A stretch of DNA of 58,234 bases from Candidatus Anaerotignum merdipullorum (GCA_019115165.1 DXEB01000083.1:1-58234), one strand, 5' to 3'. Counted from the first letter of the stretch, positions 24,297-34,091 are shown. A program made the numbers and translations. The notes: generated by a model not told the origin, from the sequence alone.

Positions 24297-27200
24297 TTAA
24301 ACGCGCTCAACACCCAGCGTTACCGTTTCTCCGTTGATGTTCCATTCTTTGGTATATTCGCCGCCCTTACCCGCGACGACTTCTGTTGCCAGAACATCAG
24401 CGGAAATATCATTGGCAGCCAGAATATCTGCGATTTTTGTATTGCCGTCATGATAAACGCGAATCCGGTCGGTCACGTTGAAGTCGGCTTCTTTTCGCAT
24501 GGTTTGTACTTTGCTGACGATTTCACGGACAAAGCCCTCTTCGATCAATTCCGGTGTCAGGTTGGTATCCAGAACAACGGTCAGCGTATTGTCCCCACTG
24601 GAAACAAAGCCGTCTTTTTCTGCCGTATCCACCAGGACGTCATCCATTTCCAGAACAACGGTTTCTCCTTCGATGGTCAAAGTTGCTTTGCCGTCCTGAC
24701 GAAGGGTATTCATAAAGGAAACGCCGTCGACTTCTTTCAGCGCTGTGCCGATGGCAGGAACCAATTTGCCATATTTTTTGCCCAGCGTGCGCAGCTGTGG
24801 TTTGAAGGTATAAACAGTGAAGGGTTCCACATTGTCTGTAAAGGTGATTGCTTTTACATTCAATTCTTCTGTGATGATGTCACGATACAGAGCAGGTACC
24901 TCTTTGTCTGCTTTGACATACATCATTGCCAAAGGCTGACGGTTTTTCAGATTTGCTGCGTTTCTGGCTGCACGACCTTCCACAACCACTTTCAGAACGA
25001 AATCCATATTTTCTTCCAGTTCTTTATCGACCCATTCTGCATGGTACGCAGGCCAATCGCACAGATGCACGCTTTCAGGTGCAGAAGCATCTACGTTTTT
25101 CACCAGATTGCCATAGATTTCTTCTGTGATGAACGGTGTAAACGGTGCAGCCAGTTTTACCATGGTATCCAGAACAGTAAACAAAGTCATATAAGCATTG
25201 ATCTTGTCCTGCTCCATGCCTTTTGCCCAGAAACGTTCCCGGCTTCTTCTGACATACCAGTTAGACAGCTCATCTACAAATTCTGCCATGGCTCTTGCAG
25301 GTTCTGTTAATTTATAGTGTTCCAAACAATCATCTACATATTTGTTCAGTGTCTGCAGTTTGGATAAGATCCATTTGTCCATCGGAGACAGTTTGTCGTA
25401 CTCCAGTGTATGTTCGGTCGGATTAAACTGATCAATCTCCGCATACAGTACATAAAATGCGTAAGTGTTCCACAGCGTGCCCATGAATTTTCTCTGCATT
25501 TCGCTTACCGCTTCATCATAGTAGCGGCTGGGCAGCCAAGGCGCGCTGTTTGCATAGAAGTACCAGCGAACGGCATCAGCACCCTGTTTATTCAGTGCAT
25601 CCCAAGGGTCAACCACGTTGCCTTTGTGTTTGGACATCTTTTGACCGTCTTTATCTTGTACATGACCAAGTACGATACAGTTTTTGAACGGTGCGCAGTC
25701 AAAGAGCAGTGTGCTGACTGCCACCAGTGTGTAGAACCAGCCTCTGGTCTGATCCACTGCTTCACTAATGAAATCGGCAGGGAAGTTTTCTTTGAAGATA
25801 TCTTCATTTTCAAACGGATAATGCCACTGTGCGAACGGCATGGAGCCGCTGTCGAACCAGCAGTCGATGACTTCTGGTACTCTGGTCATCAGTTTGCCGC
25901 ATTCGGGGCATGTGATGTGAACCGCATCGATAAATGGTTTGTGCAGTTCGATATCTTCCGGGCAGTCCGGAGACATTTCTTTTAATTCTGCAATGCTGCC
26001 GATGGTATGTCTGTGACCGCATTCACATTCCCAGATGGGCAGTGGAGTACCCCAATATCTTTCACGGGACAGACCCCAGTCGATGACATTTTCCAGGAAG
26101 TTGCCGAAACGACCTTCTTTGATATTGTCAGGATACCAGTTGATGGTACGGTTGTTACGCACCAGATTATCACGCAAAGCAGTCATTTTGATGAACCATG
26201 TGCTTCTTGCATAGTAGATCAGCGGCGTATCGCATCTCCAGCAGAACGGATAGTTATGTTCAAAAGGCAGAGCAGCGAACAGAGAGCCGTTTTCTTTCAT
26301 ATATTCGATGACTTTCGGGTCTGCGTCTTTGACGAACAGACCAGCGAAAGGACCAGTTTCTTTTGTCATATTGCCTGCGATATCCACATATTGGAAGAAT
26401 GGCACTTCGTATTTTTTGCAGACGCGATAGTCATCTTCCCCAAATGCATAAGCGGAGTGAACGATACCAGTACCGTCGGTCAAAGTAACATAATCATCGC
26501 AGGTGATAAAGAACGCTTTGGGATCGTCCTGGATGAAGGGGAACAAAGGTTCATAGCGCATATATTCCATGTCCTGACCTTTCATGGTTTCCAAAACTTC
26601 ATAATTACCTTCTCCGAGGACTTCGTCCAACAGGGCTTCTGCCATGATGACAGTATAATCCTGATAGGTTGCTCTTGCGTAAGTTTCTTTGCCATTTACT
26701 GTCAGAACAACGTTAGAAGGCAATGTCCAAGGGGTTGTGGTCCATGCCAGGAAATATTCATTTTCTTTGCCCGCAACCTTAAATTTTGCGATGACAGAAG
26801 TTTCTTTGACGTCCTTGTAGCCCTGTGCCACTTCGTGGGAAGAAAGCGCAGTACCGCAGCGCGGGCAGTAGGGCACGACCTTATGACCTTTGTACAGCAG
26901 TCCTTTGTCCCAGATTTGCTTCAGTGCCCACCATTCGGATTCGATATACTCGTTGTGGTAGGTAACATACGGATGATCCATATCTGCCCAGAATCCGACG
27001 CGGTCACTCATTGCACGCCATTCTTTTTCGTAGGTCCAAACACTTTCCTTACATTTTTTAATAAATGGTTCGATACCGTAGCTTTCGATCTGAGGTTTGC
27101 CGTCCAGACCAAGAACTTTTTCCACTTCCAGCTCTACCGGCAGACCATGAGTATCCCAACCGGCTTTTCTCAAAACTTTGTAGCCTTTCATGGTTTTATA

Positions 27201-27410
27201 CCGGGGAATCAGGTCTTTTACGGCTCTGGTGATGATATGACCGATATGCGGTTTGCCGTTGGCGGTCGGAGGACCGTCATAGAATGTAAATACAGGGGCA
27301 CCTTCTCTCGCTTTGATGCTTTTGCCGAAGATGTCATGGTCTTTCCAAAATTGTTCGGTCTGCACTTCTCTTTCCACGAAGTTCAGATTCGCAGGCACTT
27401 TGTCGTACAT
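24297..27410 (-). CDS. ileS: Isoleucyl-tRNA synthetase, IleS2 type
   Basis: Charges tRNA-Ile. The class I signature HIGH lies in TANGKPHIGHI and KMSKS appears as KMSKHKGN. An editing (CP1) domain includes AWTTTPWTLPSN. Zinc-type cysteines occur in VPYCPRCGTALS and YPFCWRCDTPL. The length of 1037 residues and these sequences match the eukaryote-like type 2 bacterial enzymes, which tend to be intrinsically less sensitive to mupirocin, rather than the ~920-residue type 1 with a C-terminal Zn finger. The ATG at 27410 follows AAGGAGG; the longer in-frame start at 27449 has none. Expression is controlled by an Ile T-box. An open in-frame stretch of 31 codons follows the TAA stop. Confidence 0.97.
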   Translation of the reverse strand: MYDKVPANLNFVEREVQTEQFWKDHDIFGKSIKAREGAPVFTFYDGPPTANGKPHIGHIITRAVKDLIPRYKTMKGYKVLRKAGWDTHGLPVELEVEKVLGLDGKPQIESYGIEPFIKKCKESVWTYEKEWRAMSDRVGFWADMDHPYVTYHNEYIESEWWALKQIWDKGLLYKGHKVVPYCPRCGTALSSHEVAQGYKDVKETSVIAKFKVAGKENEYFLAWTTTPWTLPSNVVLTVNGKETYARATYQDYTVIMAEALLDEVLGEGNYEVLETMKGQDMEYMRYEPLFPFIQDDPKAFFITCDDYVTLTDGTGIVHSAYAFGEDDYRVCKKYEVPFFQYVDIAGNMTKETGPFAGLFVKDADPKVIEYMKENGSLFAALPFEHNYPFCWRCDTPLIYYARSTWFIKMTALRDNLVRNNRTINWYPDNIKEGRFGNFLENVIDWGLSRERYWGTPLPIWECECGHRHTIGSIAELKEMSPDCPEDIELHKPFIDAVHITCPECGKLMTRVPEVIDCWFDSGSMPFAQWHYPFENEDIFKENFPADFISEAVDQTRGWFYTLVAVSTLLFDCAPFKNCIVLGHVQDKDGQKMSKHKGNVVDPWDALNKQGADAVRWYFYANSAPWLPSRYYDEAVSEMQRKFMGTLWNTYAFYVLYAEIDQFNPTEHTLEYDKLSPMDKWILSKLQTLNKYVDDCLEHYKLTEPARAMAEFVDELSNWYVRRSRERFWAKGMEQDKINAYMTLFTVLDTMVKLAAPFTPFITEEIYGNLVKNVDASAPESVHLCDWPAYHAEWVDKELEENMDFVLKVVVEGRAARNAANLKNRQPLAMMYVKADKEVPALYRDIITEELNVKAITFTDNVEPFTVYTFKPQLRTLGKKYGKLVPAIGTALKEVDGVSFMNTLRQDGKATLTIEGETVVLEMDDVLVDTAEKDGFVSSGDNTLTVVLDTNLTPELIEEGFVREIVSKVQTMRKEADFNVTDRIRVYHDGNTKIADILAANDISADVLATEVVAGKGGEYTKEWNINGETVTLGVERV

Positions 27411-27460
27411 AAGCAATTCCTCCTTGTAATGGTTTTTCTTTTGCAGCACGGCGGTATATC

Positions 27461-27705
27461 AAAAAAACCCATTCGTCAACACAGGACGAATGGGTTCGCG
27501 GTACCACCTGATTTGACGGCAGAAAGCCGTCCTCTCTTGCGCCACCATGGATGGCGCGTCCCCTTAACGCGGGATACGGCAGAGTCTACTTGCCAAGCGT
27601 TCGGTCTGCCACTCGGGAGTGATTTTCTATCTTTTTCTTGCGACGGGATTCCACCATTTCCCGACTCTCTGGAAGCATGAACAAAAAAGATATACTCTCT
27701 CCGTC
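27461..27705 (-). promoter_or_regulatory. T-box riboswitch (tRNA-Ile) in the ileS leader
   Basis: The leader senses uncharged tRNA. Stem I begins near 27705 and contains an AGAGAG bulge and a GGTGGAA distal loop. The specifier loop (GAAAATCACTCCCGAGT) has the codon AUC at 27623-27621, matching isoleucine. The T-box sequence GGTGGTACCGCG lies at 27508-27497. The terminator has arms at 27496-27485 and 27477-27466 with a T-run to 27461. All canonical parts are present, so binding of uncharged tRNA-Ile is expected to form the antiterminator and switch on ileS. Confidence 0.96.
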
Positions 27706-27731
27706 AAAGTGTTTTATCTATTCACGAGAGT

Positions 27732-27760
27732 ATTATATATTGTGCCTAAAAATTTGTAAA
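27732..27760 (-). promoter_or_regulatory. Promoter of ileS
   Basis: On the minus strand TTTACA, 17 bp, TATAAT, about 27 bp before T-box stem I. Confidence 0.85.
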
Positions 27761-27799
27761 GACTTTTTTGCACTTTTTCCCGCAAAAATAGCAAGTATG

Positions 27800-27854
27800 T
27801 TGTATACGTGCCGACAGTATACAATAAAAGCTGTAAACACATCTATATTTACAG
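27800..27854. promoter_or_regulatory. Two palindromes upstream of the pncB promoter
   Basis: TTGTATAC-N9-GTATACAA at 27800-27824 and CTGTAAA-N10-TTTACAG at 27831-27854 are both perfect inverted repeats. They sit between the ileS and pncB promoters. I do not recognise either as a known NiaR or NrtR site. Confidence 0.4.
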
Positions 27855-27911
27855 AAAAAGATAGAAAATGAATGGATTTTGTATGCAGATTACAAAAAAT
27901 GCTTCAAAAAT

Positions 27912-27940
27912 TTGATTTTTTTGGAGAAGTTGTGTATAAT
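27912..27940 (+). promoter_or_regulatory. Promoter of pncB
   Basis: TTGATT, 17 bp, TATAAT, followed by a ~60-nt leader and AAAGGAG. Confidence 0.8.
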
Positions 27941-28001
27941 CATGGTTACAGAAAAATAGGCGACAAAAAGGGAGAGCCGCCGGAAAGAAAAGGAGATAGC
28001 A

Positions 28002-29456
28002 ATGGAAGGTAGAAATTTGGCGCTGCTGACGGATTTATATGAATTGACCATGATGCAGGGCTACTTTGAAACAGGTTCTGATCAAAAACAGGTGGTATTC
28101 GACTTGTTTTACAGAAAAAATCCCAGCGGGAATGGCTATGCCATTGCGGCGGGGTTGGAGCAAGCGATGGAGTATATTTGCAATCTGCGGTTTACGGAAG
28201 AAGACATTGCATATTTGGAAGGTCTGGGGTTGTTTTCTGCGGATTTTTTGGCGTATTTAAGAAAGTTCCGCTTTACCGGAGACATCTACGCCATTCCAGA
28301 AGGAACGGTGGTATTTCCGCAGGAACCGCTGATGCGCATTCAGGCGCCGATTGTACAGGCGCAGCTGGTGGAAACGGCGCTGCTCAATATCATCAATCAT
28401 CAAAGTCTGATTGCAACAAAAGCGGCAAGAGTCATCTGGGCGGCACAGGGAGACCCTGTAATGGAATTTGGTCTGCGCCGCGCACAAGGACCGGATGCGG
28501 GAACGTGGGGCGCACGGGCGGCGGTCATTGGCGGCTGCTGCGGCACCAGTAATGTACTGACGGGGAAATTATTTGACGTGCCGGTGAAAGGCACCCATGC
28601 CCACAGCTGGGTAATGAGTTTTCCAGATGAGCTGACTGCATTTCGGGAATATGCCAGATTATTTCCAAATGCATGCTTGCTGCTGGTTGACACCTATAAT
28701 ACCTTGGAATCCGGTGTGCCCAATGCCATCCAGGTGTTCCGGGAAATGCGGGCAAAGGGGATGGAACTGAAGAATTATGGCATTCGTTTGGACAGCGGCG
28801 ATTTGGCATATTTATCCAAGAAAGCGAAAGAAATGCTGGAAGAAGCCGGTTTCCCGGATGCAATTATCAGTGCGTCCAGTGATTTGGATGAGAATTTGAT
28901 TGCCAGTCTGAAACTGCAAGGAGCAAAAATCAGTCTTTGGGGGGTAGGTACCAAACTGATTACCAGTGATGATTGTCCCGCATTTGGTGGTGTGTACAAG
29001 CTGGCGGCAGAAGAAGACGAAAATGGTGCGTTTGTTCCAAAAATCAAACTGTCCAACAATCCGGCAAAAGTAACCAATCCTGGAATTAAGAAAGTATTCC
29101 GGATTTATGACAAAAATACAGGAAAAATCAAAGCAGATCTCATTGCACTGGAAGAAGAAACCATTGATGAAACCAAGACGCTGGAAATTTATGATAGCAA
29201 TGCGAAGTGGAAGAATATGCGTTTGCCCGGCGGCAGTTATACAGTCAGAGAATTGCTGATTCCGGTAATTCGCGATGGCGAACAGGTGTATGAAAGCCCT
29301 TCTGTGATGGAAATTCAAGCATACTGTGATAAAGAGAAAGCTTCCCTTTGGGACGAGCATCTGCGGCTGAATAATCCGCATATTGTGCCAGTGGACTTAT
29401 CTGAAGGATTGATGGCGCTGAAGACAAAGCTGATAGAGGAAATGAGTAAAAAATAA
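28002..29456 (+). CDS. pncB: Nicotinate phosphoribosyltransferase PncB
   Basis: Converts nicotinate, PRPP and ATP to nicotinate mononucleotide in the NAD salvage (Preiss-Handler) pathway. Family segments are LLTDLYELTMMQGYF at the N-terminus, GTHAHSWVMSF with the His that is phosphorylated in the ATP-coupled reaction, and GIRLDSGDLAYLSK. The length of 484 residues is typical of the Gram-positive form. The ATG has AAAGGAG seven bases upstream. It appears monocistronic with its own promoter. No other NAD genes are adjacent. Confidence 0.95.
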   Translation: MEGRNLALLTDLYELTMMQGYFETGSDQKQVVFDLFYRKNPSGNGYAIAAGLEQAMEYICNLRFTEEDIAYLEGLGLFSADFLAYLRKFRFTGDIYAIPEGTVVFPQEPLMRIQAPIVQAQLVETALLNIINHQSLIATKAARVIWAAQGDPVMEFGLRRAQGPDAGTWGARAAVIGGCCGTSNVLTGKLFDVPVKGTHAHSWVMSFPDELTAFREYARLFPNACLLLVDTYNTLESGVPNAIQVFREMRAKGMELKNYGIRLDSGDLAYLSKKAKEMLEEAGFPDAIISASSDLDENLIASLKLQGAKISLWGVGTKLITSDDCPAFGGVYKLAAEEDENGAFVPKIKLSNNPAKVTNPGIKKVFRIYDKNTGKIKADLIALEEETIDETKTLEIYDSNAKWKNMRLPGGSYTVRELLIPVIRDGEQVYESPSVMEIQAYCDKEKASLWDEHLRLNNPHIVPVDLSEGLMALKTKLIEEMSKK

Positions 29457-29593
29457 TCGGATATGATGATTGAGAAATGCAAAGAGATTTCCGTTCAGTA
29501 AATGCAGAACATTTTGGCGGAACGGTTACATGGACGCGTTCCGGTTGATTACTGCATTCTGGATAGCATGCATAGAGATGTGCGGCGTTTTTG

Positions 29594-29643
29594 CGGCAAA
29601 AACAAACAGGCATCGTGACAGAAAATTCTGAAACGGTGCCTGT
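29594..29643 (-). terminator. Terminator of the rubredoxin / salvage operon
   Basis: On the minus strand ACAGGCACCGT pairs with ACGATGCCTGT and is followed by TTGTTTTTG. It lies about 125 bp past the rubredoxin stop. No clear terminator is seen between pncB and this point on +. Confidence 0.65.
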
Positions 29644-29766
29644 CTGCATTTGAGGATGATGTCTGTTGTGGAGCACCCCAAGAGCCGTGCAGCCAGTAAG
29701 CGAGGTACGGGAATGAAACTGGTTGCATGGATGTGGAGGGCACATCAGACTTCAGTTGCGAAGAAG

Positions 29767-29931
29767 TTACTTTGCTTTTTCTGTGAAATCGGATTTTCCT
29801 ACGCCGCATAATGGACATATCCAATCCTCTGGCAGCTTCTGCCATGGAGTTCCGGCAGGTATTCCGTGCTCCGGATCCCCCTTTGCCTCATCATAAATAT
29901 AACCGCAGATTGTACATTCGTATTGCTTCAT
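29767..29931 (-). CDS. Rubredoxin
   Basis: A small one-iron electron carrier of 54 residues. Iron is held by two CxxCG knuckles: [12 protein letters not shown] near the N-terminus and [13 protein letters not shown] near the end. [12 protein letters not shown] and the DWICP segment are typical. I chose the ATG at 29931 because the mature family starts two to four residues before the first Cys region; AAGGAG lies 11 bases upstream. A longer in-frame ORF to 29997 is not family-like. It lies downstream of deoB in the same direction, although the 87-bp gap may hold its own promoter. It likely serves oxygen or peroxide detoxification in an anaerobe. Confidence 0.95.
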   Translation of the reverse strand: MKQYECTICGYIYDEAKGDPEHGIPAGTPWQKLPEDWICPLCGVGKSDFTEKAK

Positions 29932-30018
29932 AGATGGATACACTCCTTTTCCTTTTTTGGATAGTGTGCACAGATGATTCGGATATGATACAATCAATAC
30001 ATTGTTTTTGCTGAGGAT

Positions 30019-31197
30019 TTACCGCAGAATCTCCGGCAAAAAGCTTTTTGCTGCAAATTGTGCACCCAATCCAAGATAGTCAGAGATGGTTTGTCCGACG
30101 TCTGCAAAGGTCGTTCGGATGCCAAGTTCTACGCCTGCTTTAACATGGCTGCCATATACCAGCAGAGGGACATATTCCCGAGAATGATCCGTGCTGGGAG
30201 TAGTTGGATCACAACCATGGTCGGCGGTGAGAAAGAGGATATCTTCTTCGTGCATGGCTGCCAGAATTTGCGGTAATTTGCTGTCAAAGTATTCCAATGC
30301 TTTGGCATATCCCTCCACATCGTTACGATGTCCGTAAATCATATCTGTATCGACGAGATTGGTAAACAGAATGCCTTCAAAGGATTCTTGGAGATAGGAA
30401 ATGGTTTTTTCAATCCCATCTGCATTATTGGTGGTATGGTCAGTGCGAGTCATACCGCGGTGTTCAAAGATATCTTCGATTTTTCCGACAGCGGTGACAT
30501 TCATGCCTTTGGCTTTTGCCAAATCCAGTATTGTCATGCCGGTAGGTTCCAAAGAGAAATCTCTTCTGTTTTTGGTGCGGGTATATTGCCCATTGGCGCC
30601 AACAAATGGTCTGGCAATGACGCGGGCGACTCCGTAATCTCCGGTCAGCAGTTTTCTTGCGGTTTTGCAGATTTCATACAGTTTTTCCACAGGAATGACA
30701 TCTTCGTGAGCGGCGATTTGAAATACGCTGTCAGCAGAGGTATAGACAATGGGGTATCCCGTCTGAACATGCAGATCTCCCAATTCCTGGATAATGACAG
30801 TGCCAGAAGCAGCGTAATTGCCCAGTGTTTTGGTGCCGATGGCGGCTTCAAAGCGCTGTATGATTTCTTCTGGAAATCCATTCTCTGTAAAGGTAGGAAA
30901 CGGTTTTTCTGTAATAATGCCGGCGATTTCCCAATGTCCTGTCGTGGTATCTTTGCCAATGGACTTTTCTGCCATTTTACCATAAGCGCCTAAAGGGTGT
31001 TCGGTTTTACCCAAAAGAGCAATGTCTTTGCCTGGTATATTGCCAAGCCCCAGAGAAGTCAGATGCGGAAGGCTGGTTTCTGGTCTGGCTTTTTTGATAT
31101 TGACTAATGTATTGCTTCCAACATCGCCAAAATCTGCTGCATCTGGCAGCTCGCCGATGCCGACGCTGTCTAATACGATAATGATCGCTCTTTTCAA
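30019..31197 (-). CDS. deoB: Phosphopentomutase DeoB
   Basis: Interconverts ribose-1-phosphate and ribose-5-phosphate, and the deoxy forms, in nucleoside salvage. It is a metal-dependent enzyme of the alkaline phosphatase superfamily. The N-terminus reads [16 protein letters not shown] (metal Asp), KDTTTGHWE carries the phosphorylated Thr, and [23 protein letters not shown] holds C-terminal metal ligands. 392 residues is the normal length. The start codon is TTG with AAAGGA nine bases upstream. Only 17 bp separate it from the pyrimidine-nucleoside phosphorylase stop, so the two enzymes are co-expressed: phosphorolysis yields the pentose-1-phosphate that DeoB uses. Confidence 0.97.
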   Translation of the reverse strand: MKRAIIIVLDSVGIGELPDAADFGDVGSNTLVNIKKARPETSLPHLTSLGLGNIPGKDIALLGKTEHPLGAYGKMAEKSIGKDTTTGHWEIAGIITEKPFPTFTENGFPEEIIQRFEAAIGTKTLGNYAASGTVIIQELGDLHVQTGYPIVYTSADSVFQIAAHEDVIPVEKLYEICKTARKLLTGDYGVARVIARPFVGANGQYTRTKNRRDFSLEPTGMTILDLAKAKGMNVTAVGKIEDIFEHRGMTRTDHTTNNADGIEKTISYLQESFEGILFTNLVDTDMIYGHRNDVEGYAKALEYFDSKLPQILAAMHEEDILFLTADHGCDPTTPSTDHSREYVPLLVYGSHVKAGVELGIRTTFADVGQTISDYLGLGAQFAAKSFLPEILR

Positions 31198-31214
31198 TAC
31201 AATCGCTTCCTTTC

Positions 31215-32540
31215 TTATGCTCTGTCATTTGGTTGGGCAGATAGGATCTGTAAAATTAAAGGAGGGATATCTGGTCGGTTTGTGCTATAGGTGAAAGCAG
31301 TATCCATCCTATCGGCTGCTGCGCGGCATGTGTTTTTAGAAGCACTGTATAATGTTGCCAACGGCTCTCCTTTCTGAACGAAATCACCTAATCTTTTATG
31401 CATGATAATGCCTGCGCCAAAGTCCAAAGGTTGTTCTTTGTAAGCCCTGCCGGCACCGGTTTCTTGAGAGGCGCGTCCGATTTTTGCGGTATCCATCTGG
31501 GAAAGATATCCTGTGGTTTTTGCATGCACGGTCAGCGAAACCGGCGAGAGAGGCAACAGCTGCGTTTGAGAGAGGATGTCTGGATTGCCTCCCTGCTGGA
31601 TCAGTAATTCACGGAATTTGGCGAGTCCTTCGCCGTTTTTGATTTGCTGCAGCAGCAGTTGCTTTGCTTCCTCTTCTGTCTGTGTCCGTCCAGCAAGCAA
31701 CAGCATTTGTGCACCTAATGTGACGGACACATCCAATAAATCCCCGGCAGTTTCGCCTTTTAAGACATGAATGGCTTCCATGACTTCCAGGCTGTTGCCG
31801 ATATACATACCCAATGGTTGCGCCATACTGCTGATGACAGCGGTTACTTTTCTGCCGACGTGTCTGCCCATCGCAACCATAGTCTTTGCCAATGCTTCTG
31901 CGTCCTGCTGTGTCTTCATAAAGGCGCCGCTGCCGCATTTGACGTCTAAGACAATGCCGTCTGCACCGGCGGCAATTTTTTTTGCCATAATACTGGCAGC
32001 AATCAGTGGTATGCTGTCCACGGTACCAGTGACGTCTCGCAGAGCATAAAGTTTTTTATCAGCTGGGGTCAAATTGTCTGTTTGACCCATTAAAACCAGC
32101 TTGCTTTTTTTGGCATAGGAAATGGCTTCAGATGCGGAAAGATCCACGCGAAATCCCGGAATAGATTCCAGTTTGTCGATGGTACCGCCAGAAAAGCCCA
32201 GCCCACGACCACTCATTTTGACAACGGGAACGCCGAGAGAAGCCACCAGCGGTGCTAAAATGAGTGTAGTGGTATCGGCAACACCGCCGGTGCTGTGTTT
32301 GTCAACTTTATATCCGTCGACAGTATGCAGATCAAACAATGCGCCGGAATGCGCCATTTCCATGGTGAGGGCTGCGGTTTCCTCTGCTGTCATGCCATTA
32401 AGCAGAATTGCCATCAGCAGTGCAGACGTTTGATAATCTGGAATAGCGCCGTCCGTTACGCCGCGTACGAAAAAGGAGATTTCTTCTTTGGAGAGCACTT
32501 GTTTGTCTCGTTTTTTGATGATGATATCCAGTATGTTCAT
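31215..32540 (-). CDS. Pyrimidine-nucleoside phosphorylase
   Basis: Splits thymidine, deoxyuridine or uridine with phosphate into base and pentose-1-phosphate. The family signature [17 protein letters not shown] and the phosphate loop [12 protein letters not shown] are present, with [11 protein letters not shown] in the alpha/beta domain. 441 residues. The Firmicute enzyme of this type (Pdp) accepts both uridine and thymidine, but the exact range cannot be read from the sequence, so pdp versus deoA is left open. The ATG at 32540 follows GGAGG; a 27-residue in-frame extension to 32621 has no binding site. First gene of the salvage operon with deoB. Confidence 0.95.
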   Translation of the reverse strand: MNILDIIIKKRDKQVLSKEEISFFVRGVTDGAIPDYQTSALLMAILLNGMTAEETAALTMEMAHSGALFDLHTVDGYKVDKHSTGGVADTTTLILAPLVASLGVPVVKMSGRGLGFSGGTIDKLESIPGFRVDLSASEAISYAKKSKLVLMGQTDNLTPADKKLYALRDVTGTVDSIPLIAASIMAKKIAAGADGIVLDVKCGSGAFMKTQQDAEALAKTMVAMGRHVGRKVTAVISSMAQPLGMYIGNSLEVMEAIHVLKGETAGDLLDVSVTLGAQMLLLAGRTQTEEEAKQLLLQQIKNGEGLAKFRELLIQQGGNPDILSQTQLLPLSPVSLTVHAKTTGYLSQMDTAKIGRASQETGAGRAYKEQPLDFGAGIIMHKRLGDFVQKGEPLATLYSASKNTCRAAADRMDTAFTYSTNRPDIPPLILQILSAQPNDRA

Positions 32541-32662
32541 AAAGTCCTCCATTCTGTTGTCAGAATATCCCAAAAATTCGTCGTTTATGCGCCAAAATGA
32601 TGCGGAAAGCATGTGTGGCACCTTTCTGGGATTTATGGGAAAAACTAAGGAATTTCATGAAA

Positions 32663-32679
32663 GTATTATATCATAATAC
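32663..32679. promoter_or_regulatory. Palindrome between the salvage operon and EFR1 gene
   Basis: GTATTAT-ATC-ATAATAC is a perfect 7-bp inverted repeat containing a TATAAT-type -10 on the minus strand. It may be an operator over the salvage-operon promoter; no convincing -35 was found. Confidence 0.35.
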
Positions 32680-32779
32680 CAAGGAAGATACTAGATTTTT
32701 ATGGAGTCAAAAGGGATTGTGCAAAGCAGGAGAGAGGCGTATACTGGAAACAGGAAAACGAGAGAAAAGAGGAATAGAT

Positions 32780-33568
32780 ATGAAGATACAATCTGTGACA
32801 ATGGCATATTTTAGTCCGTGTGGTACGACCAAACAGGCAGTGTGCAGTATTGGAGCGGCATGGCACGGGCGTAAGCAGATGCAATGGGATATGACTCCGG
32901 TTACGGAGACAAAGACCCGGATACATTTACAGGAACAGGATTTACTGATAGTGGGAGTGCCGTCTTTTGGCGGCAGGGTGCCGATGACGGCATGGGAGCG
33001 GCTGAAACAGCTGACCGGGCATCAGACACCAGCAGTTGCTGTTGTGACATACGGCAACCGTGCATTTGACGATACACTAGTAGAGTTGCAGGATATGTTG
33101 CAGTCACAAGGATTTATGGTTGCAGCAGGCATCGCTGTGGTGGCGGAGCATTCTATCATGCATCAATTTGCGACTGGTCGTCCCAACGAGGAAGATTGTG
33201 CGCAGTTATGTGCGTTTGGTACTTTGATTTTGGAAAGATTGGAACAGATAGGCGTGCAGCCAGTCACGCTGCCGGGCAATCATCCGTATGTAGAGCGCCA
33301 TGGCGGGGGATTGGTACCATTGGTGGAGCAGAGATGTACAGGCTGCGGCGCTTGTGCAGAACACTGTCCGACAGGAGCGATTTCCGTGGAACAGCCAATG
33401 CAAACGGATTCGATACGATGTATTTCCTGTATGGGCTGTATTGCGGTTTGTCCAGAGCAGGCAAGGTATTTGCCAGAGCAGGCAGTGAAGATGTTGTCTG
33501 AAAAATTAGGTGCAATCTGTTCGGTTCGGAAAGAAAATCAATTGTTTTTGCCAGAGCAGAGCAGTTGA
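32780..33568 (+). CDS. EFR1-family ferrodoxin: flavodoxin-like domain fused to 2[4Fe-4S] ferredoxin
   Basis: An electron-transfer protein of 262 residues. The N-terminal half is flavodoxin-like (YFSPCGTTKQAV at the FMN phosphate loop, VGVPSFGGRVP, VVTYGNRAFDDT). The C-terminal half has two ferredoxin clusters, CTGCGACAEHCPTGAI and CISCMGCIAVCPEQA. It is cytosolic. Such proteins are widespread in anaerobic Clostridia without an assigned partner. The ATG at 32780 has AGAGGA nearby; the longer in-frame ORF back to 32597 overlaps the divergent promoter region. It diverges from the nucleoside-salvage operon, which may be chance. Confidence 0.9.
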   Translation: MKIQSVTMAYFSPCGTTKQAVCSIGAAWHGRKQMQWDMTPVTETKTRIHLQEQDLLIVGVPSFGGRVPMTAWERLKQLTGHQTPAVAVVTYGNRAFDDTLVELQDMLQSQGFMVAAGIAVVAEHSIMHQFATGRPNEEDCAQLCAFGTLILERLEQIGVQPVTLPGNHPYVERHGGGLVPLVEQRCTGCGACAEHCPTGAISVEQPMQTDSIRCISCMGCIAVCPEQARYLPEQAVKMLSEKLGAICSVRKENQLFLPEQSS

Positions 33569-33913
33569 ACAAAAGGGATGGAAGAAAAAACAGTATTCAG
33601 CGAGGATCGTGGTTGCAGAAAAAGCGTTGAGAGCGGGATGAGATAGGAGAGGAGACAGCAGGATTGGACGGCAACAGAAAACGGTTGAAAATGCTTTGGA
33701 TTTGTGAAATTCATTTGGAAAAAGCAGGATGAAAATGACGCCATACCAGCGGTGTATACAACTGCCTGTGGGTAAGTATTTTTATGCTTGATAATTTAGC
33801 ATTAGAAAGCCCAGAATGGAAGAAACTTGATCCCAATACGAGACGAAAGGATTGGAGGTTCTCTCTGGAGGAGTCAGGGCGGATGCAAAACGAAAGATGC
33901 AAAACAAAAAAGA
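33569..33913 (+). other. Gene-free stretch after the EFR1 gene
   Basis: Nothing supportable. Purine-rich on +, with several overlapping short ORFs lacking ribosome binding sites. Confidence 0.4.
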
Positions 33914-33950
33914 AAACGGATACAGAGAGTATCTCTCTGTATCCGTTTTT
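33914..33950. terminator. Bidirectional terminator
   Basis: AAACGGATACAGAGAG and CTCTCTGTATCCGTTT form a perfect 15-16 bp stem, with T-rich tracts in both directions. It fits ending the EFR1 transcript on + and the C_GCAxxG_C_C gene on -. Confidence 0.85.
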
Positions 33951-34091
33951 GTCAAATCTAGGGAGGTTTGATCTGATGTTGCTGATGTACAACAATGGAA
34001 CAAATATTCCTGCTGCAATGAAGCAGATTCCTTCGATTTTGCAAAAATGAAAATGTTTTTTCGGATGTGAATGGATTCGATGCAGCTGGGA

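Noticed and set aside
24255-25310. Long + strand ORF of 351 codons
   Set aside because: It is antisense to ileS, which is unmistakable, and has no promoter or ribosome binding site.
26007-27680. Long + strand ORF of 557 codons
   Set aside because: Antisense shadow of ileS and its T-box.
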